From Niallia sp. Man26 (GTDB lineage: Bacteria; Bacillota; Bacilli; Bacillales; Cytobacillaceae): DNA of 64,000 nt. How positions within the stretch are numbered: position 1 is the stretch's first letter; each line of letters starts with the position of its first letter. Where the stretch lies: the NCBI RefSeq assembly GCF_022049065.2, contig NZ_CP095744.1, forward strand, positions 620,001-684,000. Direction: 5' to 3'. Both the position numbers and the translations under genes were made by a program. Below are positions 16,382 through 24,876 of this stretch, piece after piece. The notes below the pieces were generated by a model. That model was given only the letters and a program-made list of their open reading frames with translations. It was not told where the DNA came from and made no database searches.

Positions 16382-17338
16382 ATGAAAAAGTTAGCAATTG
16401 GTGTTTTGGCAACGTCCTTGATTTTTTCTCAAGGGTTACAAACTGAGGCAAAGAAAAGTACAGTTGTCGATAAAGATAAAAACGGGATAGCAGATGACTG
16501 GCAAAAGAAATACAAGCTTGGGAATGGAAAAGCAGCAGCTAAAAAAGATCCTGATAAAGATGGATTATCTAACGTGCTCGAATACCAGCTTAACTCAAAT
16601 CCAATTAAAAAGGATACTGATGGGGATAAGATTTCTGACAGCAACGAAGATAAGGATAAAGATGGACTTATAAACGGTCTAGAAGTTAGATGGAAGCTCA
16701 ATCCGTTAAAAGCAGATACAGATAATGATGGAATCATTGATTCACAAGAAGATGAAGATGGTGACAATCTCACAAACAAAGAGGAAATCTACGTGGGTAC
16801 TAGCTTAACATTAGTAGATACAGACAAAGATGGACTTAATGACGGAAATGAAGATACAGATAAGGATAAATTAACTAATAGCATTGAATTTGACCTTGGA
16901 TATAATCCTAAAGATAAAGACAGTGACAATGACGGAATCAAAGATGCTGATGAAGACTTAGATAAAGATGGTATACGCAACAGTTATGAATTGGACGAGC
17001 TAAAAGTTGTGTTATTGAATGAAAACGACAAAGAGTTTAAGATTCAATTCAAGCTTGGAAAAAAATCTAAGTTAATGGTAAAGGATAATATCGGCATTCC
17101 AAATGCAAATACTTTCTTCTCACAATTTACGACTGGTTTGACACATACTGCAACTGATGAAGAACTTATTAATAAAATTAAAGAAATTACAGGATTACAA
17201 TCCTTTATTAAAATCAGTATTAAAGCAGAATTTGCAAACGGACAAGAACTGAAGGTAGAGCAAGAATATGCAGCGGTTGACACTAGCGGTGATGCTTCTA
17301 CAGACAGCTCAATCGATGAGACAGAGGATTTAGATTAA
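16382..17338 (+). CDS. Secreted calcium-repeat (TSP3-like) protein under c-di-GMP control
   Basis: A 318-residue secreted protein. A signal peptide (residues 1 to about 23, ending near LQTEAKKS) is followed by a run of thrombospondin type-3-like DxDxDG units from residue 30 to about 200 (DKDKNGIADDW, DPDKDGLSNVLEY, DTDKDGLNDGNED and others). Each can bind calcium and together they form a rigid stalk. The C-terminal 110 residues are a different domain with no motif I recognise, ending in an acidic tail. There is no sortase motif or membrane anchor, so it is released or held to the wall by other means. The c-di-GMP riboswitch upstream suggests a matrix or adhesion role. Confidence 0.8.
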   Translation: MKKLAIGVLATSLIFSQGLQTEAKKSTVVDKDKNGIADDWQKKYKLGNGKAAAKKDPDKDGLSNVLEYQLNSNPIKKDTDGDKISDSNEDKDKDGLINGLEVRWKLNPLKADTDNDGIIDSQEDEDGDNLTNKEEIYVGTSLTLVDTDKDGLNDGNEDTDKDKLTNSIEFDLGYNPKDKDSDNDGIKDADEDLDKDGIRNSYELDELKVVLLNENDKEFKIQFKLGKKSKLMVKDNIGIPNANTFFSQFTTGLTHTATDEELINKIKEITGLQSFIKISIKAEFANGQELKVEQEYAAVDTSGDASTDSSIDETEDLD

Positions 17339-17342
17339 TAAT

Positions 17343-17384
17343 AAAAAAGGCATATGCTGATATTCCAGTATATGCCTTTTTGTT
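17343..17384 (+). terminator. Terminator after the calcium-repeat gene
   Basis: AAAAAGGCATATGCTG pairs with CAGTATATGCCTTTTT, a 16-base stem with one G-T pair. It can work in both directions. Confidence 0.9.
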
Positions 17385-17533
17385 TATAGCAAGTGAGTAT
17401 CCTGTAATACTAGTCTAAGGCTGATAAATTATATTCAAAAGTTAAGATATTGTTAATTTACTGTGTATACTATTGTATAAAATTCCTAAACTGTTACACT
17501 TGCTTATAAATTCAGATTGAAAAGAGAGAGCAA

Positions 17534-18724
17534 ATGAAGAATAGCAAACATTATAAGGGATTTAAATCTCTTTTAGAAATCCTATTGGTTTCTAGTAAAC
17601 TTGGATTTACTTCTTTTGGGGGACCTATTGCTCACCTTGGCTACTTTCATAATGAATATATCCGTAAAAGAAAATGGATGGATGAAAAAAGTTATGCTGA
17701 CTTAGTAGCTTTATGTCAGTTCTTACCCGGACCAGCTAGCAGTCAAGTTGGAATTGGCATTGGTGTTTTACGGGGAGGCATTCTTGGAGGTATTGTTTCG
17801 TTTATTGGTTTTACACTTCCCTCTGTTTTAGCATTAATAATTTTTGCTTTACTTCTCCGAGGAAGGTTTGTGGGTGAAGCTGACTGGATACATGGTCTAA
17901 AAATTGTCGCAGTCGCAGTTGTTGCTCAAGCTATATTAGGAATGGCAAAAAGTTTAACCCCAGATTTAAAGAGAAAAACAATTGCTTTACTTTCATTAGT
18001 TGGAACTCAAATCTGGCAATCTGTATTTACTCAAATAGGCGTTATACTCCTATCAGCGATTATCGGCTTTCTTTTATATAGAAGCCAACCAGATAACGAC
18101 TATAAAACAAAACAACAGTTTTCCATTTCTAAATGGCTCTCTATTTGTTGTTTGATTGTTTTTTTTAGTTTACTGTTTCTTTTACCTTTGTTAAGAGAAA
18201 TAACCTCATCGAATTGGATAGCCATATTTGATAGTTTTTACCGTTCAGGATCATTAGTCTTTGGTGGTGGACATGTTGTTTTGCCATTACTTCAAAATGA
18301 ACTTATCCCTGCTGGTTGGTTAAATAAAGGTGAATTTTTAGCAGGATATGGTGCTGCCCAAGCTGTTCCTGGTCCATTATTTACTTTTGCTGCATATCTC
18401 GGGACTGTTATATATGGATGGCAAGGTGGTTTATTCGCTACATTTGCAATTTTCCTGCCGGGTTTCTTGCTCATAGTGGGGTTCTTACCATTTTGGGATT
18501 TATTACGGCGTAATCCAAAAATAAACGGCGCCCTAATGGGTGTAAATGCCGCAGTTGTGGGGATTTTAATTGCAGCCTTTTATGATCCAATATGGACTAG
18601 CTCCATACTTTCTCCCCCTGATTTTGCTTTGGCAGCAATATTGTTTAGTCTGCTAGTATATTGGAAAGTTCCTCCATGGGTAATAGTTATTACTGGGGCA
18701 ATCGGCGGCTCTCTTATTGTATAA
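17534..18724 (+). CDS. chrA: ChrA-family chromate transporter
   Basis: A 396-residue integral membrane protein of the CHR family in its long, two-repeat form. Each half carries the family motif: FTSFGGPIAHLGYF with LCQFLPGPASSQ in the first, and FGGGHVVLPLLQNE with GAAQAVPGPLFTFAAY in the second. Known members export chromate, with sulfate as a possible physiological relative. The gene is monocistronic, starts after AAAGAGAGAGCAA, and is followed by a hairpin shared with the convergent mannanase gene. AATTCCTA (17481) upstream resembles the motif seen near the sulfur loci, though it may be chance. Confidence 0.9.
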   Translation: MKNSKHYKGFKSLLEILLVSSKLGFTSFGGPIAHLGYFHNEYIRKRKWMDEKSYADLVALCQFLPGPASSQVGIGIGVLRGGILGGIVSFIGFTLPSVLALIIFALLLRGRFVGEADWIHGLKIVAVAVVAQAILGMAKSLTPDLKRKTIALLSLVGTQIWQSVFTQIGVILLSAIIGFLLYRSQPDNDYKTKQQFSISKWLSICCLIVFFSLLFLLPLLREITSSNWIAIFDSFYRSGSLVFGGGHVVLPLLQNELIPAGWLNKGEFLAGYGAAQAVPGPLFTFAAYLGTVIYGWQGGLFATFAIFLPGFLLIVGFLPFWDLLRRNPKINGALMGVNAAVVGILIAAFYDPIWTSSILSPPDFALAAILFSLLVYWKVPPWVIVITGAIGGSLIV

Positions 18725-18747
18725 CTATTGCTCAATAAGTGCTGCTA

Positions 18748-18783
18748 TAAAAAGCTAATCCTTCACTGTTGTAAGGATTAGCT
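18748..18783 (-). terminator. Bidirectional terminator between chrA and mannanase
   Basis: AGCTAATCCTT and AAGGATTAGCT are perfect 11-base arms. Read on the minus strand they are followed by TTTTTAT, so the main use is for the mannanase gene. Confidence 0.85.
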
Positions 18784-18790
18784 CTAACAT

Positions 18791-20230
18791 TTATTGAGTT
18801 GTTACATTGTCTAGATAAAGCGATGTTTGACCACTACTGTTAGCTGAACTTGTAAACTGGACACCCACCTCTTTAATGTCATTGATATTAGAGATAGTAG
18901 TTAAATCAAGTGTTAGAGACGTATCAGAAGATATTTTTGCTGCTCCACTATCAAACCATTTCCAGTCTCCACCCGTTTTAACATATAGTTTTGCACTTAT
19001 TCCATTGCCGACATTTCCCCAGTTTGCATGTTTAACAGTAGCTTTCAACTTAGATTTCCCACTAAAGTTCAAACTTTGAGATAGGGATAAATAATGGATG
19101 GAATTTGACGATAGTTGGACATCAGCTTTTAATGACTGTTTGCCTCCTGCTGCCCATTCTGTTGTAGGCCAAGGTCCACCCGCGATATTTGATCCAGTCC
19201 AGTTTTGATTACCGCTTTCAAAATCATACAATATATTATTTGTTCCTGCTGAGCTACCGAATACTCCGCTTAGTTTTGAAGTGGCTTTTAACCCATTTGC
19301 CCCATTAACAACCGTATTACCCCAATCAGTTAAACTGTTACCAGACCAATCGTTGCTTAAATCCAGATAGCTCCAATCAGTGCTATTTCCTTTCCAAGAC
19401 CATGCAAGCCAACCGACATTTTTTTGCTGTGAATAACTCATGATGGTTGCTTCATCTACATCTCCATTTGTATGTTTTTGTCCGAACTCTCCTATTATTA
19501 AAGCTAATCCTTGGTTTAAGACACCATCAATATTTGACTTAACAGTTGCTGCATCCCCACCAGCGTACTCATACATATGTATGGAGAACATTGTATTTTT
19601 CAATGGATCCGCATTAAATACCTCTTTTCCATAATTATGAATGGAAGCTGGGTATTGTCCCCATCCAGCAGAATCAATTATTAGAGTATGATTTAAGCCT
19701 GCATTCCGTAACTTTGGAATAGCTTGTTTATAACCAGCTGCCCATGCCGCACCATCCCAAGTACCATACCATTCATTCGCAATGTTTATTATCACTTTAT
19801 CTTCTTTGCCTATCAATGTGTCTTTTAAGCTGATCCAATAATCGACTGCACGATTTAAAGATTCCACATCGTCTTTTCCTGTTGCGTCATGAACTTCCAG
19901 AATTGCAATCAGTTTATTTTTTTCTGCCAATGACAAAAGGCTTTTAACAGTATTAATATCATCTTTGGTGTATTGTCCACCATCAGATAAAACAATTCTT
20001 ACTGTGTTTGCTCCAGTTGCTGCTATTGCTGGAATAGCAGCTGCTGAATCTTCTTTAAACCAAGAATGAGCATGATTTACACCTCTCATAATAAACGGTT
20101 TACCCGTAGCATCATATAAATTGGTACCGCTTACATAAAATCCCGAAGCAGCACTTGCTTTTGAATCAGTAATAAACAAAGCAGAAGTAACTAACAGTAA
20201 AATTAGAATAAAACTTGATAATTTTTTCAC
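18791..20230 (-). CDS. Secreted GH5 endo-beta-1,4-mannanase
   Basis: A 479-residue secreted glycoside hydrolase of family 5, subfamily-8-like, as in mannanases from Bacillus circulans relatives. The signal peptide ends around KASAA (residue 28). The catalytic domain holds the acid/base Glu153 in NIANEWYG and the nucleophile Glu248 in IIGEFGQKH. After about residue 330 a beta-sandwich carbohydrate-binding module begins (LYDFESGNQNWTG to SLYLDNVTTQ). It would cut mannan or glucomannan outside the cell. I start at GTG 20230 because GGGGG lies seven bases upstream; TTG at 20236 is too close. An unusual start-stop ORF sits 50 bases upstream. Confidence 0.88.
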   Translation of the reverse strand: MKKLSSFILILLLVTSALFITDSKASAASGFYVSGTNLYDATGKPFIMRGVNHAHSWFKEDSAAAIPAIAATGANTVRIVLSDGGQYTKDDINTVKSLLSLAEKNKLIAILEVHDATGKDDVESLNRAVDYWISLKDTLIGKEDKVIINIANEWYGTWDGAAWAAGYKQAIPKLRNAGLNHTLIIDSAGWGQYPASIHNYGKEVFNADPLKNTMFSIHMYEYAGGDAATVKSNIDGVLNQGLALIIGEFGQKHTNGDVDEATIMSYSQQKNVGWLAWSWKGNSTDWSYLDLSNDWSGNSLTDWGNTVVNGANGLKATSKLSGVFGSSAGTNNILYDFESGNQNWTGSNIAGGPWPTTEWAAGGKQSLKADVQLSSNSIHYLSLSQSLNFSGKSKLKATVKHANWGNVGNGISAKLYVKTGGDWKWFDSGAAKISSDTSLTLDLTTISNINDIKEVGVQFTSSANSSGQTSLYLDNVTTQ

Positions 20231-20278
20231 AACCAATCCCCCAATATTTTAAAATTTTTATTTTAACTCTTTCTTTTT

Positions 20279-20295
20279 TTACATATACCTCCTTT
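20279..20295 (-). promoter_or_regulatory. Strong ribosome site followed by ATG-TAA
   Basis: On the minus strand AAAGGAGG-TAT is followed by ATG and immediately TAA, a start-stop mini ORF, about 50 bases before the mannanase start. The site is better than the mannanase's own. It may tune ribosome loading or mRNA stability, since a ribosome held near a 5-prime end often protects Bacillus messages. Confidence 0.4.
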
Positions 20296-20602
20296 CTATA
20301 AAAAAGTAAGAGTTAAAAGCATAAGAGTAAAGTAATTTAATCTAATTATTAATTTATCGATTAAGTAATTATAAAGTAATAATAACATTAATTCATAATT
20401 AAACAATATATTTCCATCAATTTTTCCCAAATGAATAATAAGACCTAAAGAGTCTGAAGGCTATCCATTTAGGCGTTTAGATCTGTGTAATATAAAAATT
20501 ATATGAATCTTATAACTGGTGTTTTTCTTACTATGCAGCTAATCAACTAAATTACTTACTTTGTTAATTAATTTACTTAAACCAGCCTGTCATTTTATCT
20601 CA
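20296..20602. other. AT-rich upstream region of the mannanase gene
   Basis: No gene is seen. AAAGTAAT-like words recur (20327, 20364, 20370), and a CCTAAA...TTTAGG dyad lies at about 20444-20473. I found no clear catabolite-repression site. Confidence 0.35.
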
Positions 20603-20634
20603 TAAAAAAATCATTCCCCATCATTAAAGGAATG
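20603..20634 (-). terminator. Hairpin downstream of the methyltransferase terminator
   Basis: The arms CATTCC/GGAATG are followed on the minus strand by ATTTTTTTATG. It is a second, possibly back-up, terminator. Confidence 0.5.
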
Positions 20635-20652
20635 CTCTACTTTTTTTATCCG

Positions 20653-20676
20653 ATATTACAAGAATGCTGCCATTTT
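20653..20676. repeat. Dispersed 24-base repeat, copy 2
   Basis: ATATTACA-A-GAATGCTGCCAT-T-TT matches the copy at 1359-1382 in 22 of 24 bases and in the same orientation. Confidence 0.5.
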
Positions 20677-20682
20677 CCTGAT

Positions 20683-20714
20683 AAAAAGAACTGCAAATAA
20701 ATGCAGCTCTTTTA
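20683..20714 (-). terminator. Terminator of the methyltransferase gene
   Basis: AAAGAACTGCA pairs with TGCAGCTCTTT. The minus strand continues into CTTTTTATC. Confidence 0.75.
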
Positions 20715-20735
20715 AAGATTCAGAATGAGGTTAAT

Positions 20736-21545
20736 TTATTTGAGCCGCTTCCCTTCAACAGCTAACATATACATCATTAATGATTCAGCATCCCTAACCA
20801 TCCATTCTCGATATTCATTTTCTGCCCTTAGGTATTCTTTTTCCGTTATGAAACCGTCTCTTACCATTTGAACTCCTCTACTTGCAGCAGTATCTGCCCA
20901 AATTCCAATGCGAGTTTGGAATTCAGGATGAGGTTTCGTTGTTAGCTCGTGTTGGGGAGTTATGGTAATTTCTCCAATTCCTATTTTCTGAAACATATTG
21001 GGGAGATTATCGGCAATCGAATTGTCCATACCTGCTTCCGAACGCCATTTCAAATAGGCAGAGTAGAAGGCAAGCATACTTGAGGGCGGCTGTGGCTGCC
21101 AATTAATTTTCTCATGATTGTAATCCACAATGATTAGACGACCTCCTATTTTAGTAGCAGAAGTCAGTTTTTTTAATGCTTTTAATGGTTCCGATAACCA
21201 AATTAAAACCCTTGATGCAGTAACGATGTCAAATTCTTGATCATAGGGGAGATTATAGATATCACCTGTTTCAAAGAACAATCCTGGTGTTTCGCCATAA
21301 GCTTGACGGGCTTTTTTTATTAGATTCGGATTGCTATCGATCCCTACCACGCGACCATTAGGACCCACTTCTTCTGCAATTCCATATGTTATTGATCCTG
21401 TGCCACAGCCCACATCGAGAATTGTCATACCTTCAGTCAGTATTTCCTTAAGCCTTTCGTGAGAGTTTGCTAACGTTCTAGAATCTAGAACATTAGTTAA
21501 CTTTCCTGATAACACAGCCCTATTTCGCGCCATCTTTGTATCCAT
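20736..21545 (-). CDS. Class I SAM-dependent methyltransferase
   Basis: A 269-residue methyltransferase of the UbiE/Methyltransf_11 kind. Motif I, ILDVGCGTGSITYGIAEEVG, is cited in parts: DVGCGTGS lies near residue 50, followed by VVGIDSN, then FDIVTASRVLIWL and GGRLIIVDYNHE. It would transfer a methyl group to a small molecule; the acceptor is unknown. I start at ATG 21545 because AAGGGG lies seven bases upstream; the longer TTG form from 21566 would read through that site. Monocistronic. Confidence 0.85.
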   Translation of the reverse strand: MDTKMARNRAVLSGKLTNVLDSRTLANSHERLKEILTEGMTILDVGCGTGSITYGIAEEVGPNGRVVGIDSNPNLIKKARQAYGETPGLFFETGDIYNLPYDQEFDIVTASRVLIWLSEPLKALKKLTSATKIGGRLIIVDYNHEKINWQPQPPSSMLAFYSAYLKWRSEAGMDNSIADNLPNMFQKIGIGEITITPQHELTTKPHPEFQTRIGIWADTAASRGVQMVRDGFITEKEYLRAENEYREWMVRDAESLMMYMLAVEGKRLK

Positions 21546-21769
21546 ATAACTTCCCCTTCCCACCAACTAAATGTTAATTCCACTGCTTTTATTTTATCAA
21601 TTATTATTAAGTACTCTAATAAATTATAAGTGCCAATTTAATTCCAGAATGGAATGGATGAGGTTTCACAAGAAATTTAAGCTTATTCTTTTAAGTAAAA
21701 CAGCAGTGCATTTTTTCACAAGTGTCTGTTTTTTACTTTCATCATTAAAGGAATAATCCCTAATTACAT

Positions 21770-21796
21770 AAAAAACAGCCACATAATAGTAGCTGT
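21770..21796 (-). terminator. Terminator of the frameshifted membrane-protein gene
   Basis: ACAGCCAC and GTAGCTGT pair with one G-T. The minus strand continues into TTTTTTATG. Confidence 0.75.
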
Positions 21797-21809
21797 CTCC
21801 ATGTAAAAT

Positions 21810-22176
21810 TCATATTGGTTTTAAATTTACTTTTGATAACAACAATGATAAATGAAAATAAATATTTGATGCAATGATTCCTATTATTGAAAATATAATG
21901 GCATCTTTAATAAGGAAAGAGTGAGACCCTATAATTAAAAATAGAACACCAGCAAGAATACCAGCTACTGAATACATTCCCAAAACGAGAAAATATCTTA
22001 CCTTTTTTGATTCTATTACTATGTTTTCCATACCAACATCTATAAGTAGTGATACCGGTATTCCTATAAAGTAATAAAATGGACCAAAAGAAACCAAAAT
22101 CAGGTGCATAGAAAATACAAGAATATAATACTGCAAATAAAACAACAGATAGTGTGGCTGTTAAGAACCTTTTCAT
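21810..22176 (-). pseudogene. Frameshifted small membrane protein gene
   Basis: Two overlapping frames each look like half of one protein. The first (start ATG 22176 after GGAGAGTG) reads MKRFLTATLSVVLFAVLYSCIFYAPDFG, cited here as evidence in part, then degrades into Cys/Trp-rich text. The other frame supplies FGPFYYFIGIPVSLLIDVGMEN and two more hydrophobic segments to the terminator. Joining them near 22090 gives a sensible protein of about 120 residues with four membrane helices. One inserted base (or two lost) in the TTTTGGTTTCTTTTGG tract explains it. It may be a real lesion or a sequencing error. The family is not recognised. Confidence 0.65.
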
Positions 22177-22404
22177 TACTACACTCTCCATGAATCAAAA
22201 CTATTACAATAAAACAGTTGGTAAAATAAGCACCACTATTGTACCAGACTTATCAATCTATTGTAAGTGGTTGTTATGTTCCTTGTTCTACTATTTTAGA
22301 TGGCCCTCTTCACTTATTACAGCCAGATAGTTCTATAATAAGGGCAACACCAACACCTTAAGAGATGACAATATGTATATGAATGCACCTTAGCAATACA
22401 TAAA

Positions 22405-22710
22405 TTACCCCCACCACATTGCACAAACAAATAATGACCACATTGATACAAAGGTTCCTACTGTTCCAAAAACAAAAATGTATAAAAGACTGTATTTTTT
22501 TTCAACTTTTTTTAATTTTATCATCCAAAATCCTATTACGGGAGTAACTAAGCATATACTTATGCTAATTACAGTAATTATAGTTAAGTAATAAATGCTA
22601 TCTGTCGTATTAATTATCCCCTCAAGAAAATAGGCTAGTGATTGTCCATATACTCCTAATGCTGTTGCAGTAATTATTAACAGCCATAAAACTAAGTGAC
22701 TCTTTTGCAT
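22405..22710 (-). CDS. Small membrane protein, unknown
   Basis: A 101-residue protein with three membrane helices (residues about 8-28, 42-65, 73-98) and a basic loop KLKKVEKKY. The start has a good AAGGAGA site. I do not recognise the family. Other short membrane-protein genes lie on both sides, so this patch may hold lineage-specific genes. Confidence 0.55.
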   Translation of the reverse strand: MQKSHLVLWLLIITATALGVYGQSLAYFLEGIINTTDSIYYLTIITVISISICLVTPVIGFWMIKLKKVEKKYSLLYIFVFGTVGTFVSMWSLFVCAMWWG

Positions 22711-22829
22711 TAAACTTTTCTCCTTGTGTAATTTTTATATAAAAGTATAATATTACACCAATGATAACATAAGTATTAGCGATTAGGGATGTTTTATATA
22801 TATTTTTTACTCAATCTCATTTATAACAT

Positions 22830-22854
22830 GAAAAAACCACCAAATAAGGTGGTT
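22830..22854 (-). terminator. Terminator of the 63-residue protein gene
   Basis: A perfect AACCACC/GGTGGTT stem with a six-base loop is followed on the minus strand by TTTTTTC. Confidence 0.8.
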
Positions 22855-22865
22855 AGTGAATTTTT

Positions 22866-23057
22866 TTACTTAACTAAAAAACGAAAATAAAGTGCTAATA
22901 CGTAATTACCTAAAATAAATATCGCATATATTTTAAACGTAAATGCAAAGAACCCTTTTTTCTTAAAATTTAATAACAGATAAAGAATTGATATTATTAA
23001 TACAAGTATGTATGTAGGTGCTAAAACTAACTTTGAATATAGATCCGGAGTAGTCAT
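22866..23057 (-). CDS. Very small membrane protein, unknown
   Basis: 63 residues with two membrane helices (about 12-29 and 38-58) joined by NFKKKGF. GGATGAAGAG upstream is a fair ribosome site, and a strong terminator directly follows, which supports a real gene. The family is not recognised. Confidence 0.5.
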   Translation of the reverse strand: MTTPDLYSKLVLAPTYILVLIISILYLLLNFKKKGFFAFTFKIYAIFILGNYVLALYFRFLVK

Positions 23058-23250
23058 TTTTTTCTCTTCATCCTAATATTTGAGTAAATTCCCTTTTGTT
23101 TGTATGTGTGTTTATTATATCTCTAAACTGCTTCGTTTAGATACTTAAATTTATTGACATTCTTATTGCACTAATCTCCCTCAATTATAAACACCTTAAC
23201 TCTTAAAACTTAGGCCTCATGGGAAATCCTCTTCTTCTTCACAAAAATAA

Positions 23251-23282
23251 AATAGGTGTACCAGGATCATGGAACACCTTTA
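23251..23282 (-). terminator. Orphan terminator
   Basis: A nine-base stem with one mismatch and a minus-strand T-rich tail. No intact gene ends here; it may be the remnant of a lost gene. Confidence 0.45.
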
Positions 23283-23432
23283 AGAAGGTCTGTTAATGAA
23301 GGCTTCACCTAATATAGGATATTATCCCTTTTTCATTATGGATACGCCACTTATCCAATTCTTGCTGATTTTTTGTTGTGAAGAATTACGCTTACGCTAA
23401 CCATTCATTTGCAGCTTCAGAAAAGACATAAA

Positions 23433-23466
23433 AAAACAAGGCATTAATCCTTCTTGGATTAGTGCC
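23433..23466 (-). terminator. Terminator of the 71-residue protein gene
   Basis: GGCATTAATCC and GGATTAGTGCC form an 11-base stem. The minus strand continues TTGTTTTTTTATG. Confidence 0.85.
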
Positions 23467-23489
23467 CCGCTACCTTAAAAAATCAACTT

Positions 23490-23705
23490 TTATTTTATAG
23501 GCATAGTGTATGACACAGAAATATCATTGCTTTCTTGTATTTTCGTAAATATCTCATGAAGAATTTCTAATGCTCTTTCATTAGATTCATACTTCCCTAA
23601 AGCTTTATTCCATTCATTTGAACTGCCTACTATTTTTTTTCCTTCTACAGTAACCTCTTTTACACTTATCAAACTTTGTTTATCCTGAGAAAAAATCCAT
23701 AACAT
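23490..23705 (-). CDS. Small conserved protein, unknown
   Basis: 71 residues, cytoplasmic. The pattern LWIFSQDKQSL at the start, LGKYESNERALEILHEIF in the middle and YTMP at the end matches a common small Bacillaceae and phage-associated protein whose function I do not know. GAAAGGGATGG upstream and a strong terminator downstream support it as a single-gene unit. Confidence 0.65.
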   Translation of the reverse strand: MLWIFSQDKQSLISVKEVTVEGKKIVGSSNEWNKALGKYESNERALEILHEIFTKIQESNDISVSYTMPIK

Positions 23706-23987
23706 AGTAAAACCATCCCTTTCATTTACACAGCATTTGCTGTATTTTTAAATACGTATGAGAATTTTTAAAGTTTCACTATTAAACTATCCTACACAGA
23801 TTGTTTCACAAGGACAGGCCCCTGCCTTTTCAAAAGCATAGTCACTCTTTTATAATCTTCTCTAATCATTATAGGGTTTAGCAATAATCACCTCAGCCTC
23901 CTTTTATACCAATTTTTAACATTTAGAATACACCGTTTTATTGGTAAAAATTACAATAATTTGATAAAATTACTCATAGGTGATTAA

Positions 23988-24294
23988 ATGACTGTTCTAA
24001 GGAAGGAAAAACAAAATAATTTTGTATGCATTATAATTAGTGCATGCATTTATTGCTGTAATTGTAGTGTTGTATATTTCTAGACATCATCCTAATACAT
24101 TTAGTTTAGATAAAGTGGTAATTTGCTATTTAATAGTTATTGCCGGAAGCATTGTAGCCTTTATTTTATCTTTTAAAAACAGGATAAACTCTGCCCTGTT
24201 TGTTGTTAGCATATTATCAAGTCCTGTTTTAATTGTGATAATGTCAATCATTACATTTCTTTTAGCATTGGCAAATGGAATTTCAGAACCGTAA
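23988..24294 (+). pseudogene. Frameshifted paralogue of the next membrane protein
   Basis: The ATG at 23988 follows AGGTGA and opens MTVLRKEKQNNFVCIIISA, but this frame stops at 24082. The next frame, open from 24040, continues AFIAVIVVLYISRHHPN and two further helices, ending FLLALANGISEP. Joining them near 24045 gives a protein of about 100 residues, the size of the intact paralogue downstream (which ends FLLLVAYGIGGP). The frame from 24040 alone would start at GTG with no ribosome site. A lesion in TAGTGCATGCATTTATTGC is the likely cause, or a sequencing error. Confidence 0.6.
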
Positions 24295-24363
24295 TAGTAT
24301 TAAAAAGGTGATTAGACTGTACTGTAACCCATTTTTTAGGTATCTAAGGAGGTGTAAAAAAAT

Positions 24364-24666
24364 ATGAGTGAACAGACTCAGGAAATTAGAAAAGGTTTTA
24401 ACCCAATTGCACTTACTGTTATTTTACTTGTTTTAGCATTTATAGTGTTCTCTGTTTTTCGATACTTTCCCAATATACATATGCTGGTTAGTATAACCCT
24501 ATATTTTATAATCGACATTGGGTTTATAGTAGCAATGATATTAGGAATAAAAACGAAAGATAAGCCAATCATGGTTTTCAGTATTATTTCTAATTCCATC
24601 TTTTTTGTACTGTTATCTTTGTTTACTTTTTTGCTGTTAGTAGCATATGGGATAGGAGGACCATAA
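24364..24666 (+). CDS. Small membrane protein, unknown
   Basis: 100 residues with three membrane helices (about 15-35, 43-62, 72-96). The start follows AAGGAGGTG, and a terminator overlaps the stop. It is paralogous to the frameshifted gene just upstream: same size, helix layout and C-terminus (FLLxxAxGIxxP). This is a tandem duplication, one copy of which appears broken. The function is unknown. Confidence 0.6.
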   Translation: MSEQTQEIRKGFNPIALTVILLVLAFIVFSVFRYFPNIHMLVSITLYFIIDIGFIVAMILGIKTKDKPIMVFSIISNSIFFVLLSLFTFLLLVAYGIGGP

Positions 24667-24690
24667 AAGTCTCTACTTGGAGGCTTTTTT
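24665..24690 (+). terminator. Terminator of the tandem membrane-protein pair
   Basis: AAAAGTCTC pairs with GAGGCTTTT and is followed by TT. It begins at the stop codon. Confidence 0.75.
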
Positions 24691-24772
24691 GTGCTTATTT
24701 ATGGGTAAATCCTTACAAACAATTTCACTTATAAGTAAGCTCCTTTACCAACAAGAATATAATCCAGCTTAT

Positions 24773-24804
24773 TATAAAAAAATCCAGCTATTCACAGCTG
24801 GATT
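24773..24804 (-). terminator. Terminator of the cydABDC operon
   Basis: AATCCAGCT and AGCTGGATT form a nine-base stem. The minus strand continues TTTTTTTAT. Confidence 0.85.
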
Positions 24805-24876
24805 TATTGGAATTGGTATTATTTAAGTACATTTCTTCACAAGGTTCTCTGTATTAATATTAACTTTTATACTTTT

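Larger units (their letters stand above)
23058..23489. other. Intergenic region with hairpins
   Basis: No gene is seen. A TCTAAAC/GTTTAGA hairpin lies near 23125-23144. A terminator-like stem AGGTGTTCC/GGTACACCT (minus strand, 23251-23282) is followed by TATTTTATTTT but has no intact gene before it, which hints that a gene between 23290 and 23430 has decayed. Confidence 0.4.

Noticed and set aside
16429..17283. Three minus-strand ORFs opposite the calcium-repeat gene
   Set aside because: Ser/Leu-rich shadows created by the GAT/GAC-rich repeats; none has a ribosome site.
21571..21756. 61-codon plus-strand ORF
   Set aside because: No ribosome site, unlikely composition, and it overlaps the promoter region of the methyltransferase gene.
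23122..23145. TCTAAAC/GTTTAGA hairpin as a terminator
   Set aside because: It has no T-tract on either strand, so it is mentioned only as a hairpin in the intergenic entry.
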